Source of the DNA: RH-AL1 sp965198485
GTDB taxonomy: Bacteria; Pseudomonadota; Alphaproteobacteria; Rhizobiales; Beijerinckiaceae
Assembly (NCBI GenBank): GCA_965198485.1
Contig: CBDAPQ010000005.1
Coordinates: 3,286,001 to 3,350,000, forward strand
Direction: 5' to 3'
DNA length: 64,000 bases
The position numbers were made by a program, and so were the translations under genes. Positions 1 to 8,307 of this stretch are shown here, one piece after another (within the stretch, counting starts at the first letter, position 1; each line of letters starts with the position of its first letter). The notes beneath the pieces were generated by a model, which was not told the DNA's origin, did no database searches, and saw nothing but the letters and a program-made list of their open reading frames with translations.

Positions 1-28
1 TGACGGACAATCGGCACGGTCGGTGTGC

Positions 29-1030
29 TCAGACCTTCTCGGGCGTCAATCCGGCGGTGTCGAGATATTGCAGGCTGATGGTCTCGCCGAGACGGCTGTT
101 GTCCTCGACGAAGTTCGTGATGAACTCGTGCAGCCCGGCCTGAAAGATGTCGCGCGTCGTCGCCTGGCGCAGCCGGTCGTAGACCCCGCGCGCGTGGTGC
201 TGCGCCCCGCCCTGCCGGCCGTAGGCGCGGCCGATCGCGTCGAGGAAATAGACGATGTTGTCGTAGCACGAGATCAGCGAGCGCGGCATGTCCGGCTTGA
301 GGATCAGCAGGTCGGCCACGAGCCAAGGCTTGACGCTCTGGCGGTAGACCCAATGGTATTGCGTCAGCGCCGAGACGGCGCGCAGGATCGCGGTCCACTG
401 GAAATAGTCGAGCGATCCGCCGACCACCTCGTTCTCCGGCAGCAGCACGTTGTACTTGACGTCGAGCAGGCGCGCGGTGTTGTCGGCGCGCTCGATGTAG
501 ACGCCGAGCCGCGAGAACCAGTAGGCGTCGTTGCGCAGCATGGTGCGGTAGGCTCGGCCGTCGAAGTCGAGTGAGGCCTGCTTCACGAAATCGAGGAAGC
601 GGTTCAGCTCGTCGCGCTGCAGGCCGCGTCCGGCCTTGAGCTGCTCGAAACGCGCCAGCTCGAACCAGGCGGCGTTGATCGCCTCCCACATTTCCGCGGT
701 GAGCGCGACGCGGATCGAGCGCGCATTGGCGCGGGCGAAGGCGATGCAGTTGCGGATCGAGGACAGGTTCTCCGTGGAGAAGGCGAGATATTCGATGACG
801 TTCGTCTCGTTGACCGCGCCGCCGGCCTTGAGGAAGCCCTCGGCACCACCGGAGGCCTCGAGCGCGGAGTCCCACTCCGTGCCCTGCGTCGCGCTGGCGC
901 TGCCTTGGGAGCCGTAATCCGTCGGCAGCCCGGCGAGGCGCTGCGTCGCCTGGATGATGCGCGCGAGGAAATCGGCGCGCTCCATGTAGCGCGAGACCCA
1001 GAAGATGGAATCGGCGGTTCTTGCCAGCAT
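29..1030 (-). CDS. Alpha-E domain protein (DUF403 family)
   Basis: The 333-residue protein opens with MLARTADSIFWVSRYMERAD, the hallmark of the alpha-E (DUF403) family of all-helical proteins. The ATG at 1030 was chosen because the upstream in-frame sequence is Arg/Pro-rich and not family-like. It lies 10 nt downstream of the circularly permuted ATP-grasp gene on the same strand, so the two are almost certainly co-transcribed. Such pairs are known to travel with transglutaminase-like and Ntn-hydrolase genes and are thought to act in peptide synthesis or modification; the substrate is unknown. If a transglutaminase partner exists it would lie off the left edge. Confidence 0.9.
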   Translation of the reverse strand: MLARTADSIFWVSRYMERADFLARIIQATQRLAGLPTDYGSQGSASATQGTEWDSALEASGGAEGFLKAGGAVNETNVIEYLAFSTENLSSIRNCIAFARANARSIRVALTAEMWEAINAAWFELARFEQLKAGRGLQRDELNRFLDFVKQASLDFDGRAYRTMLRNDAYWFSRLGVYIERADNTARLLDVKYNVLLPENEVVGGSLDYFQWTAILRAVSALTQYHWVYRQSVKPWLVADLLILKPDMPRSLISCYDNIVYFLDAIGRAYGRQGGAQHHARGVYDRLRQATTRDIFQAGLHEFITNFVEDNSRLGETISLQYLDTAGLTPEKV

Positions 1031-1040
1031 GTCGTGTTCG

Positions 1041-2573
1041 CTACCGCTGCGACTGGCTCTGGGCCGGTCCCGGCTTGACGGCCTCCGCCTGCATGCCCGC
1101 CTGGACCGCGTGGCCGGCCGGCAGGTCGCAGGCCCGGCCCGGCCCCGAGCCGTCGACGTCGTCGACGATCCAGGTGTCCTTGGTGCCGCCACCCTGGCTC
1201 GAGTTCACCACCAGCGATCCTTCCTTCAAGGCCACGCGCGTCAGGCCGCCCGGTACCACCCTGACGCCGTCGGAACCCGAGAGCACGAACGGGCGCAGGT
1301 CGACGTGACGCGGCGACACGCCGGTATCGAAATAGGTCGGGCAGGTCGAGAGCGAAAGCGTCGGCTGCGCGATGTAGTTGGCGGGGTCGTCCGTCACCTT
1401 GGCGCGGAACAACTCGATCTGCTCGCGGGTGGCGTGCGGCCCCACCAGCATGCCGTAGCCGCCGGAGCCGTTGACCTCCTTGACCACCAGCTCGCCCAGG
1501 TGCTCGAGCACGTACTTGAGGCTGTCGGGCTCGCGGCAGCGCCAGGTCTGCACGTTCTTCAGCTTCATCGCCTCGCCGAAGTAGAAGCGCATGATCTCGG
1601 GCATGTAGGTGTAGAGCGCCTTGTCGTCGGCGACCCCGGTGCCGATGCCGTTGGCGACGGTGAGATTGCCGGCACGGTAGGCCCGCATGATGCCGGGCAC
1701 GCCGAGCACGCTGTCCTTGTTGAAGCATTCGGGATCGAGGAAGTCGTCGTCGATGCGCCGGTAGATCACGTCGACGCGCTTGGGGCCCTCGGTCGTGCGC
1801 ATGAAGACGGTGTCGTTCTCGACGATGAGGTCGCGTCCCTCGACGAGCTCGATGCCGAGCTTGTCGGCGAGGAACGAGTGCTCGTAATAGGCCGAGTTGA
1901 ACGGCCCCGGCGTCAGGAGGGCGATGGTCGGGTCGCCGCGGCCGACGGGATCGACCGAGCGCAGCGTGGCGAGCAGCGCGTCGGGATAGTTCTCGACGGG
2001 CGCCACGCGATGCTCGGCGAAGAGGTCGGGCGCGACCCGCATCATCACTTCGCGGTTCTCCAGCATGTAGGAGACGCCGGACGGCGTGCGGGCGTTGTCC
2101 TCGAGCACGTAGAAATCGTGCCCGTCGGTGCGCACGACGTCGATGCCGGCGATATGCACGCGGATGTCGTGGGGCACTTTCACCCCGATCATCTCGGGCC
2201 GGAACTGCGAGTTCCGCTCGACGATCTCGCGCGGGATGACGCCGGCCTTCAGGATCTCCTGCGCGCCGTAGATGTCGGAGAGGAAGGTGTTCAGCGCCTT
2301 GACGCGCTGGATCAGCCCCGCCTCGAGCCGCATCCACTCGCTGCGCTGGATGATGCGCGGAATGATGTCAAAGGGGATCAGCCGCTCCGTCGCCTCGGAG
2401 TCGCCGTAGACGTTGAAGGTGATGCCGATGCGCCGGAACATCAGCTCGGCATGGCCACGCCTGGTGGAGAAGAAGTCGCTCGGCTTGTCGCTGAGCCAGC
2501 GGGCGATGCGCTCGTAGCAGAGCCGCGTCGCTCCGTCCTCACCGCTCATCTCGTCGAAGAATTGCGCCGCCAC
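1041..2573 (-). CDS. Circularly permuted ATP-grasp protein (DUF404/DUF407)
   Basis: This 510-residue protein is a circularly permuted ATP-grasp enzyme, predicted to form an amide bond using ATP. Family features visible are FRRIGITFNVYGD near the N terminus, the acidic segment FYVLEDNARTPSGVSYMLEN, LLTPGPFNSAYYEHSFLA, and the C-terminal VVNSSQGGGTKDTW. The GTG start at 2573 is favoured because GGGAGCGA sits just upstream and it begins right before the conserved FFDEM; in-frame ATGs exist at 2672 and 2642. The C terminus has about 40 residues beyond the family core, rich in Gly, Ala and Pro. It is the first gene of a two-gene operon with the alpha-E gene. Confidence 0.88.
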   Translation of the reverse strand: MAAQFFDEMSGEDGATRLCYERIARWLSDKPSDFFSTRRGHAELMFRRIGITFNVYGDSEATERLIPFDIIPRIIQRSEWMRLEAGLIQRVKALNTFLSDIYGAQEILKAGVIPREIVERNSQFRPEMIGVKVPHDIRVHIAGIDVVRTDGHDFYVLEDNARTPSGVSYMLENREVMMRVAPDLFAEHRVAPVENYPDALLATLRSVDPVGRGDPTIALLTPGPFNSAYYEHSFLADKLGIELVEGRDLIVENDTVFMRTTEGPKRVDVIYRRIDDDFLDPECFNKDSVLGVPGIMRAYRAGNLTVANGIGTGVADDKALYTYMPEIMRFYFGEAMKLKNVQTWRCREPDSLKYVLEHLGELVVKEVNGSGGYGMLVGPHATREQIELFRAKVTDDPANYIAQPTLSLSTCPTYFDTGVSPRHVDLRPFVLSGSDGVRVVPGGLTRVALKEGSLVVNSSQGGGTKDTWIVDDVDGSGPGRACDLPAGHAVQAGMQAEAVKPGPAQSQSQR

Positions 2574-2754
2574 ACTCGCTCCCGACAACAGCCCGTGCCC
2601 TCGCGCCCGCTTTGCACATCGCGAGAGCAATTGACAGGCCATGGTTGCCGGCGCGTCACACGCAGCGCCCACCTGCAGTCATGCTTAACCGGCGGGAAAC
2701 ACCTTGTGACTAGCCTCCTCCTGCCGCGGGACGAGCCCGTGGCGGGAGCCGGGC

Positions 2755-3852
2755 ATGAGCCTCTACACCATCGCCACCAGCAGCCTGACCACTCCGGACG
2801 ATCGCCGCCGCCGCCCCGCCGTCAACCAGGGGCAGGTCAGGCGCACGCTGGCGCTCTGCCTCGTCTTCGCCGTCGCGCTGGTGGCGATGGCCCGCTACAG
2901 CCACGCCCGGGAGAGCGCGCCGCGGAGCGGCGGCTTCGCCGCCTTCGTCGAGGGCTTGTACGGCCAAGCTCACCGCCGCGGCGTCTCGCGCGAAACCTTC
3001 GATCGCGCCTTCGACGGCGTCACGCCCGACGAGGCGGTGCTGGCGAAGACCCACAACCAGGCGGAATTTCGCAAGACCACCGCCCAGTACCTCGCCAGCG
3101 CCGTCTCGCCGACACGCATCGAAACCGGCCAGGAGCGCGGCCGCGCCTACAAGGAGGTGCTGGAGCGCGCCGAGGCTCGCTACGGCGTCGATCCCTACGT
3201 CGTGCTCGGCGTCTGGGGCCTCGAGACCAATTTCGGCAAGAACCCCGGCGACCTCTCGACCATTCGCTGCCTCGCCACCCTCGCCTACGCGCGCTACCGC
3301 GGCGACTATTTCCGCAAGGAACTGCTCGACGCGCTCGACATCCTCCAGGCCGGCCACATCGGCCCGCAGGAGATGCGCGGCTCCTGGGCTGGCGCGATGG
3401 GGCAGACGCAGTTCATGCCCTCGGCCTTCAAGCGCTACGCCGTCGATTTCTCCGGCGAGGGCCGCCGCGACATCTGGCGCAGCGTCCCCGACGCTCTCGG
3501 CTCCACCGCCTATTTCCTGAAGGCGCACGGATGGGTCGACGGCCTGCCCTGGGGCTACGAGGTCGTCGCGCCCTCCGCCGCCGCCGGCGACGGCAAGGCG
3601 ATGCGTCCGTTCACGCGCTGGACCGAGGCCGGGTTCCGCCGCGCCGACGGCGGCCCGCTGCCGCGCGAGGGCGAGGCCGCCCTGCTCGCACCCGCCGGCG
3701 CCGACGGCCCGCACTTCCTGGTGACCCGCAACTTTAAGGTCATCAAGAGCTACAACAATGCCACGAGCTACGCGCTCGGCGTCGCCTTGCTCGGTGATCG
3801 CATCGCAGGCGCCGGTCCGCTGCAGGCGAGCTGGCCGGTCGCCGCGCGGTAG
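2755..3852 (+). CDS. Lytic murein transglycosylase, MltB-like (GH103)
   Basis: The 365-residue protein cleaves the glycan strand of peptidoglycan between MurNAc and GlcNAc. A hydrophobic segment at residues about 31-45 should export or anchor it in the periplasm. The SLT_2 domain shows YVVLGVWGLETNFGK with the predicted catalytic Glu157, and GSWAGAMGQTQFMPS downstream, both typical of the MltB family. Near the C terminus, VIKSYNNATSYALGVALLGD is the usual family ending. It is divergent from the ATP-grasp gene, with about 180 nt between them for promoters. No peptidoglycan-binding domain follows the catalytic domain. Confidence 0.93.
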   Translation: MSLYTIATSSLTTPDDRRRRPAVNQGQVRRTLALCLVFAVALVAMARYSHARESAPRSGGFAAFVEGLYGQAHRRGVSRETFDRAFDGVTPDEAVLAKTHNQAEFRKTTAQYLASAVSPTRIETGQERGRAYKEVLERAEARYGVDPYVVLGVWGLETNFGKNPGDLSTIRCLATLAYARYRGDYFRKELLDALDILQAGHIGPQEMRGSWAGAMGQTQFMPSAFKRYAVDFSGEGRRDIWRSVPDALGSTAYFLKAHGWVDGLPWGYEVVAPSAAAGDGKAMRPFTRWTEAGFRRADGGPLPREGEAALLAPAGADGPHFLVTRNFKVIKSYNNATSYALGVALLGDRIAGAGPLQASWPVAAR

Positions 3853-3934
3853 CGTCTACGCCCTTGAAAACAGGAACGAACGGCCAAGCTTCGCATTGCC
3901 GCAGGCCACTCAACGACGACCCTGGAACCTCACC

Positions 3935-4114
3935 ATGACCCTTCTGAAATGGGCGCTCATCGCCTTCGTGATCTCGATCATCGCCGGCGGCCTCGGCTTC
4001 TCAGGCGTTTCGTCCGCCGCCAGCGGGATCTCCCGCATCCTGTTCTTCGTCTTCATCGTGATCGCCGTTATCGTGCTGATCCTCGCCATCACCGCCGGCA
4101 AGATGGTGTTCTGA
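3935..4114 (+). CDS. DUF1328 (UPF0391) small membrane protein
   Basis: A 59-residue protein beginning MTLLKWALIAFVISIIAG, with two hydrophobic helices (about residues 4-24 and 33-54) split by GFSGVSSAASGISR. This is the standard layout of the DUF1328/UPF0391 family, small inner-membrane proteins of unknown function that are often linked to stress. The ATG at 3935 was chosen because the upstream in-frame sequence is not family-like. It lies 82 nt after the lytic transglycosylase, same strand. Confidence 0.9.
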   Translation: MTLLKWALIAFVISIIAGGLGFSGVSSAASGISRILFFVFIVIAVIVLILAITAGKMVF

Positions 4115-4119
4115 CCACA

Positions 4120-5130
4120 GACACGTGATCGAACGAAACGCCCGCCGCGCCGATCACGCCGATCGCCCAGCACCGGATGGATCCGCCAGCCGAAACCGTC
4201 GCCAAGCCGGCCCGCCGCGACCGGCTTGCGGAGCAGGAATTGCGAGACGGAGCGTCCCGAAGCGTCGAGGAAATCCGGGTCCGAGGAGTCGGATGCGGCA
4301 GCGAAACGGTAGAACCGCCACTCCCGGCCGCCCGACACGACGGAGACGAAGGCCAGTTCGGGCTGGGGCCGGCCGTCGGTCGTCTCCGGACTGAAGAGTA
4401 CCGTGACGGTGTCGTTCCGGCCCGCCGTCGTCCCAGATCGAACTCGCGGGAGCAGACGCGGACGATGTCGTCGTACAGCGAACGGTCCAGTTTTCCCTCG
4501 TCTACGAGCGCAAGCAGGGCCTGGCGGATGGTGATGGCGTCGTCACGGCCACTGAGATCGATCGGCGCTCGGGCGCTGCGGCTCTCATCCGTCGCCTCTG
4601 CAGTCTCTTTCTCGACGATCGCGTAGGATCCGGAGTCGCGTAAAGCCGCCGCGGCCAACACGCGTGCCCGTCGGAGGACGGACACCCGGAACGGCTGGGC
4701 TGTCCGCCCGGAAAATTCGACGAGATCGCCTCCCGCGAAGCTGAATGCCGCCGTCGAGCGCCTCTTGCGTCAGCAACGCCGCCACCGCGGCGGCATCGGC
4801 CTCGTCCAAACCGGCAGCCGACAGGATCTTCTGCGGCTCGTCCCCATCCTGGAACACGACGACGTGACGATCGGGCGGTGCGAGCCGCGTCCGCCCGAAG
4901 CTCGTCACGTTCAGGGCGACACCGGGCAAGGCTGCATCGAACGCCGAGATCCGGCCCTCGTTGAGGAGCGCGACCTGCGTCGGGATCGGGTCTTCATCCG
5001 TGCCCATCGTGCATCGGAGGTCGGGTTTACCGGTGGCGATCGCGGAACCGAGACGGAGAGCGGGAGTGGTGGTGTCCGCCGCCTCGTACCCGGCCCTCAT
5101 CGACCGGCCTCTCACCATTGCTGCCTGCAT
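4120..5130 (-). pseudogene. Decayed M23 family metallopeptidase
   Basis: Three reading frames together recreate the N-terminal part of an M23 (LytM-type) endopeptidase. Frame 1 (5130 to about 4750) gives VALNVTSFGRTRLAPPDRH and KILSAAGLDEADAAAVAALL. Frame 2 (about 4755 to 4440) gives GGDLVEFSG and LYDDIVRVCSREFDLG. Frame 3 (about 4440 to 4170) gives NDTVTVLFSPETTDGRPQPE and FLLRKPVAAGRLGDGFGWR, the run-in to the catalytic domain. The gene needs frameshifts near 4750 and 4440. After WRIHPVLG the rest of the catalytic domain, including the HxH zinc motif, is missing, and the DUF1328 gene follows on the other strand. It therefore cannot make an active peptidase. Confidence 0.8.
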
Positions 5131-5278
5131 GCCGCTACGCGAGGTCTCCCCTGAGCGCTGACCTCGTTAGAGGCCGCTCCGAAGGATCGGAAGATCGGCG
5201 GGCCGATAAACGCGTTCGGCGATGGCGATGAGCGTCGTTGCACCCGGCGACATCGTCACGACCGTGGTTTACCGCGGC

Positions 5279-5836
5279 TCAGAGAAGCGCGCCTTCCGAG
5301 CACTCGAGCGATAGGAGTCTTCGCTTCGCCTCCAGGCCGCCGGCGAAGCCGGTCAGGCCGCCGCCACTCCCGATCACGCGATGGCACGGCACGATGATCG
5401 ACAGTGGGTTGCGCCCGTTTGCGGCGCCCACTGCGCGTGATGCGCCGGGCCGCCCAATCGCCGCGGCGATGTCGCCATAAGTGCGGGTCTCGCCGTAGGG
5501 GATTGCGGCCAGCGCGGCCCAGACCCCGAGTTGAAAACTCGTGCCGCGCAGGTCAAGCGCCAATTCGAACCGGCGTCGACGGCAGGCGAAGTAGGCGTCG
5601 AGCTGGTCGGCTGCCGCGCACAAATGAAGGTTCGCGCCAATGCAGGGGCCGAGCTCACCGATTGGACCCAATCCCGCGCGGTCCGGCCAGAGGACGGCCA
5701 GGAGCCCGTTTTGGCTTGCCACCAGCGTGAGCAAACCCAGCGGCGAGGCAAAGGGTCTGCTCACGAGGCCGAGGTTGGTGCGGTCACGGCCCGCGTGCCC
5801 CGCCGAGGCTCGGTCCGCATGCATGATCGCCGACAT
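5279..5836 (-). CDS. ogt: Methylated-DNA--protein-cysteine methyltransferase
   Basis: This 185-residue suicide enzyme transfers alkyl groups from O6-alkylguanine (and O4-alkylthymine) in DNA to its own cysteine. The active-site motif IVPCHRVIG is present with the acceptor at Cys151, preceded by the DNA-binding segment SRAVGAANGRNPLS and by YGETRTYGDIA. A GGGAGGAGGG ribosome binding site sits 7-8 nt before the ATG at 5836; an upstream in-frame TTG at 5857 overlaps that site and is unlikely. No AdaA-like DNA-binding region is present, so it is Ogt-type. The next gene is divergent. Confidence 0.93.
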   Translation of the reverse strand: MSAIMHADRASAGHAGRDRTNLGLVSRPFASPLGLLTLVASQNGLLAVLWPDRAGLGPIGELGPCIGANLHLCAAADQLDAYFACRRRRFELALDLRGTSFQLGVWAALAAIPYGETRTYGDIAAAIGRPGASRAVGAANGRNPLSIIVPCHRVIGSGGGLTGFAGGLEAKRRLLSLECSEGALL

Positions 5837-5935
5837 CGTGCAGCCCTCCTCCCTCAAGCTACCTGAGGCGTCGATCTGGGCCTATCGGGAACTGCGCTTC
5901 CCACCACCCGTTCGTTCCTCCCAAGGAGAGAGCCC

Positions 5936-7141
5936 ATGCCCGGCCCACTCGACGGCATCCGCATCATCGATCTCACGTCCATGGTGTCGGGGCCGCTCTG
6001 CACGGCCATGCTCGGCGATCAGGGCGCCGACGTCATCAAGGTCGAGAACCCCGGCGGTGGCGACCACACGCGCGCCGGCGCCAACCGGCGTGGCGGCTTC
6101 TCCGCGTCGTTCCTCCACAACAATCGCAACAAGCGTTCCATCGTCCTCGACCTCAAGACGACGGCGGGACGCGCGGCGATCCTCGCCGTCGCCCGGGACG
6201 CCGACGTGTTCGTGCAGAACTTCCGGCCGGGCGTCGCCGAGCGCATCGGCGTCGGCGAGGCGGCGATCCGCGCGGTGGCGCCCAAGGTGATCTACGTCTC
6301 CATTTCGGGCTTTGGCGAAGAGGGGCCGTACGCGCAAAAGCCCGTCTACGACCCGCTGGTGCAGGCGGTCTCCGGCCTCGCCAGCGTGCAGGCCGGCTCC
6401 GACGAGAGGCGGCCGCAGCTCGTGCGCACCATCGTGCCGGACAAGCTGACCGGCGTCGTCGCGGCGCAGGCTGTGGCCGCGGCGCTCTACGCCCGCACCC
6501 GCACCGGCGAGGGCCAGCACATCCAACTCTCGATGCTGGACGCAGTCGTGGCTTTCCTCTGGGGCTCGGACATGGGCAGCCAGACCTTCGTCGACGACGA
6601 CATTCCGCAGCAGGACGCCGCGAGCTTCGCCGACCTCATCTACGACACCGCCACCACGCCGATTAGCGTCGCCGTGCAATCGGACCGCGAGTGGCATGCG
6701 CTGGCGAGGGCGCTCGACAGGCCGGACTGGTTGGAGGACCCACGTTTTACGACGGTGGAGCTGCGCCAGCGCCACATCAACGAGCGGCTCGCGCTGACTC
6801 AGGACGGGCTGCGCGAGCGGCCGGCGGCGGCGTGCCTGGCCCTGCTCGAGAAGGCCGGCGTGCCCTGCGCGCCGGTGCTGACGCGCAACGCCACGCTGAC
6901 CCATCCGCAGGTGGTGGCCAACGGCACGATCGTGGAGGTCGAGCACCCGCGGGCCGGCCGCATCCGCCAGGCGCGGCCCGCGGCGCGCTTCTCCGTAACG
7001 CCGCAGGCGCTGTCGCGCGCCGCGCCGGGCTACGGCGCGGACACCGGCGAGGTGTTGCGGCAGGCGGGGCTCTCGGATGCCGAGATCGAGGCGATGCGGC
7101 GCGACGGCGCGTTCGGTCAGGCGAAGGAAGCGGCGGAATGA
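5936..7141 (+). CDS. CaiB/BaiF family CoA transferase (family III)
   Basis: A 401-residue family III CoA transferase, which moves CoA between carboxylic acids through an aspartyl-CoA thioester intermediate. It starts MPGPLDGIRIIDLTSMVSGP after a good ribosome site (AAGGAGAG). Family landmarks are LGDQGADVIKVENPGGGDHT, NNRNKRSIVLDLK, FVQNFRPGVAERIG and SGFGEEGPYAQKPVYDPLVQ, in which the Asp of YDP is the expected catalytic residue. The substrate cannot be read from sequence. It is followed 19 nt later by a GST-like gene on the same strand, so the two may form an operon for organic acid or xenobiotic handling. Confidence 0.9.
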   Translation: MPGPLDGIRIIDLTSMVSGPLCTAMLGDQGADVIKVENPGGGDHTRAGANRRGGFSASFLHNNRNKRSIVLDLKTTAGRAAILAVARDADVFVQNFRPGVAERIGVGEAAIRAVAPKVIYVSISGFGEEGPYAQKPVYDPLVQAVSGLASVQAGSDERRPQLVRTIVPDKLTGVVAAQAVAAALYARTRTGEGQHIQLSMLDAVVAFLWGSDMGSQTFVDDDIPQQDAASFADLIYDTATTPISVAVQSDREWHALARALDRPDWLEDPRFTTVELRQRHINERLALTQDGLRERPAAACLALLEKAGVPCAPVLTRNATLTHPQVVANGTIVEVEHPRAGRIRQARPAARFSVTPQALSRAAPGYGADTGEVLRQAGLSDAEIEAMRRDGAFGQAKEAAE

Positions 7142-7160
7142 CGAGGGAAGAGACTTCGGC

Positions 7161-7836
7161 ATGATCGACTTCCACTACTGGCCGACGCCCAACGGCTGGA
7201 AGGTCTCGATCATGCTGGAGGAGTGCGGGCTGCCATACCGCATGATCCCGGTGAACATCCAGAAGGGCGAGCAGCACACGCCCGAGTTCCTGGCGATCAG
7301 CCCCAACGGGCGCATGCCGGCGATCGTCGACCACGACGCGCCGGGCGGTCCGCTCCCGGTGTTCAAATCCGGCGCGATCCTCCTGCATCTCGCCGAGCGC
7401 GCCGGGCGCTTCGCGCCGCGCGAGCCGCGCGAGCGCACCGCTGATGGAATGGCTGTTCTGGCAGGTCGGCAACCTCGGGCCGATGGCCGGCCAGCTCAGC
7501 CATTTCGTCAATTACGCGCAGGGTGAGCATCCCTATTCTCACGAGCGCTACGCCGGTGAATACCGCCGCTGCCTAGAGGTATTGGAGCGGCGGCTCGAGG
7601 GTCTCGACTATATTCTGGGTGATTACTCGATTGCCGATATGGCAGCCTGGCCCTGGGTGCTGATCGCCAAGCCGCTGGGGCAGGCGCTCGACGGCTATCC
7701 CAATGTGAGCCGATGGCGTGCCGCGGTGAAGGAGCGCCCCGCCGTGAGGCGAGGCGTCGATCTCGGCAAGGCCATGCGCCGCTCGGCCCCGCCGACGGAG
7801 GACGAACGCCGCATCCTCTTCAACCAGAAGGCCTGA
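7161..7836 (+). pseudogene. Glutathione S-transferase, interrupted by a frameshift
   Basis: Two frames make up one GST. Frame 1 begins MIDFHYWPTPNGWKVSIMLE and runs through SPNGRMPAIVDHD and FKSGAILLHLAERAG, the thioredoxin-fold N-terminal domain that binds glutathione. Near 7438 the frame must change by one base to continue as LMEWLFWQVGNLGPMAGQ and YILGDYSIADMAAWPW, the helical C-terminal domain with its N-capping motif. Removing one base from 'caccg' restores ERTLMEW. The frame-1 product as written would be about 121 residues with a nonsense tail. It could be a real one-base insertion or a sequence error; both halves are otherwise well preserved, similar to YfcG/YghU-type GSTs. Confidence 0.82.
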
Positions 7837-7913
7837 CGAAGAACGCCCGCCCCCGGACGTAAGCCTACGGGCGGCCGACGACCGACCGCCGCCGCCCTTT
7901 GGCGCGGAGCGGC

Positions 7914-8183
7914 TCAGCCGGCCTTGGCGACGTAGAACTGGCACCAGCCGCCGGGGGCGATCTCGCCCTCGACGACGACGCAGGCGTTCGGCGCTTTGAA
8001 CTGCGCGCAGCCCGAGCACATCTTCCCGTCCTTAGGCTGGCCCTGGTACATCGCCGCCTTCTGGTCGACCTTGGCCCAAGCCGCCGACGACGTCAGCACC
8101 GCCGCACCGCCGCCGAGCACCAGCGCCGCGCCGCCGAGGCAAGCCCGGCGCGAAATCCGGTTATCGTTACGATCCTCGCCCAT
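7914..8183 (-). CDS. High-potential iron-sulfur protein (HiPIP)
   Basis: An 89-residue exported electron carrier. The N terminus has a twin-arginine signal (SRRACLGGAALVLGGG), consistent with export of a folded Fe-S protein. The mature part carries four cysteines in MCSGCAQFKAPNACVVVEG and GGWCQFYVAKAG, the HiPIP pattern for one [4Fe-4S] cluster. The start is supported by GGGAGA upstream of the ATG at 8183. HiPIPs shuttle electrons in the periplasm to cytochromes or photosynthetic reaction centres; no obvious redox partner is adjacent, so the partner is unknown. Confidence 0.93.
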   Translation of the reverse strand: MGEDRNDNRISRRACLGGAALVLGGGAAVLTSSAAWAKVDQKAAMYQGQPKDGKMCSGCAQFKAPNACVVVEGEIAPGGWCQFYVAKAG

Positions 8184-8307
8184 AATGTTCTCCCGTTGCG
8201 GCCGCTACTTTAGAGCGCCTCCAAAGAGGCTAGCCGATACCGCTGTTTAAAACGATTCCAACTTTTGTCCAGGGTGCGCTCGGCGATCGATGGGGAACGT
8301 TCTCGGC

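Noticed and set aside
604..2337. Long Arg-rich frame opposite/alongside the ATP-grasp gene, and many similar Arg/Ala/Pro-rich frames through the window.
   Set aside because: These are other-frame shadows in GC-rich DNA; the protein with family motifs in the same interval is the real gene.
2631..2660. TTGACA at 2631 as a promoter for the lytic transglycosylase.
   Set aside because: No matching -10 element lies at the right distance.
3873..3897. A GGAAC ... CATT pattern upstream of the DUF1328 gene that resembles an EcfG general-stress promoter (GGAAC-N16/17-CGTT).
   Set aside because: The -10 element has a mismatch and one short match is expected by chance; no second example supports it.
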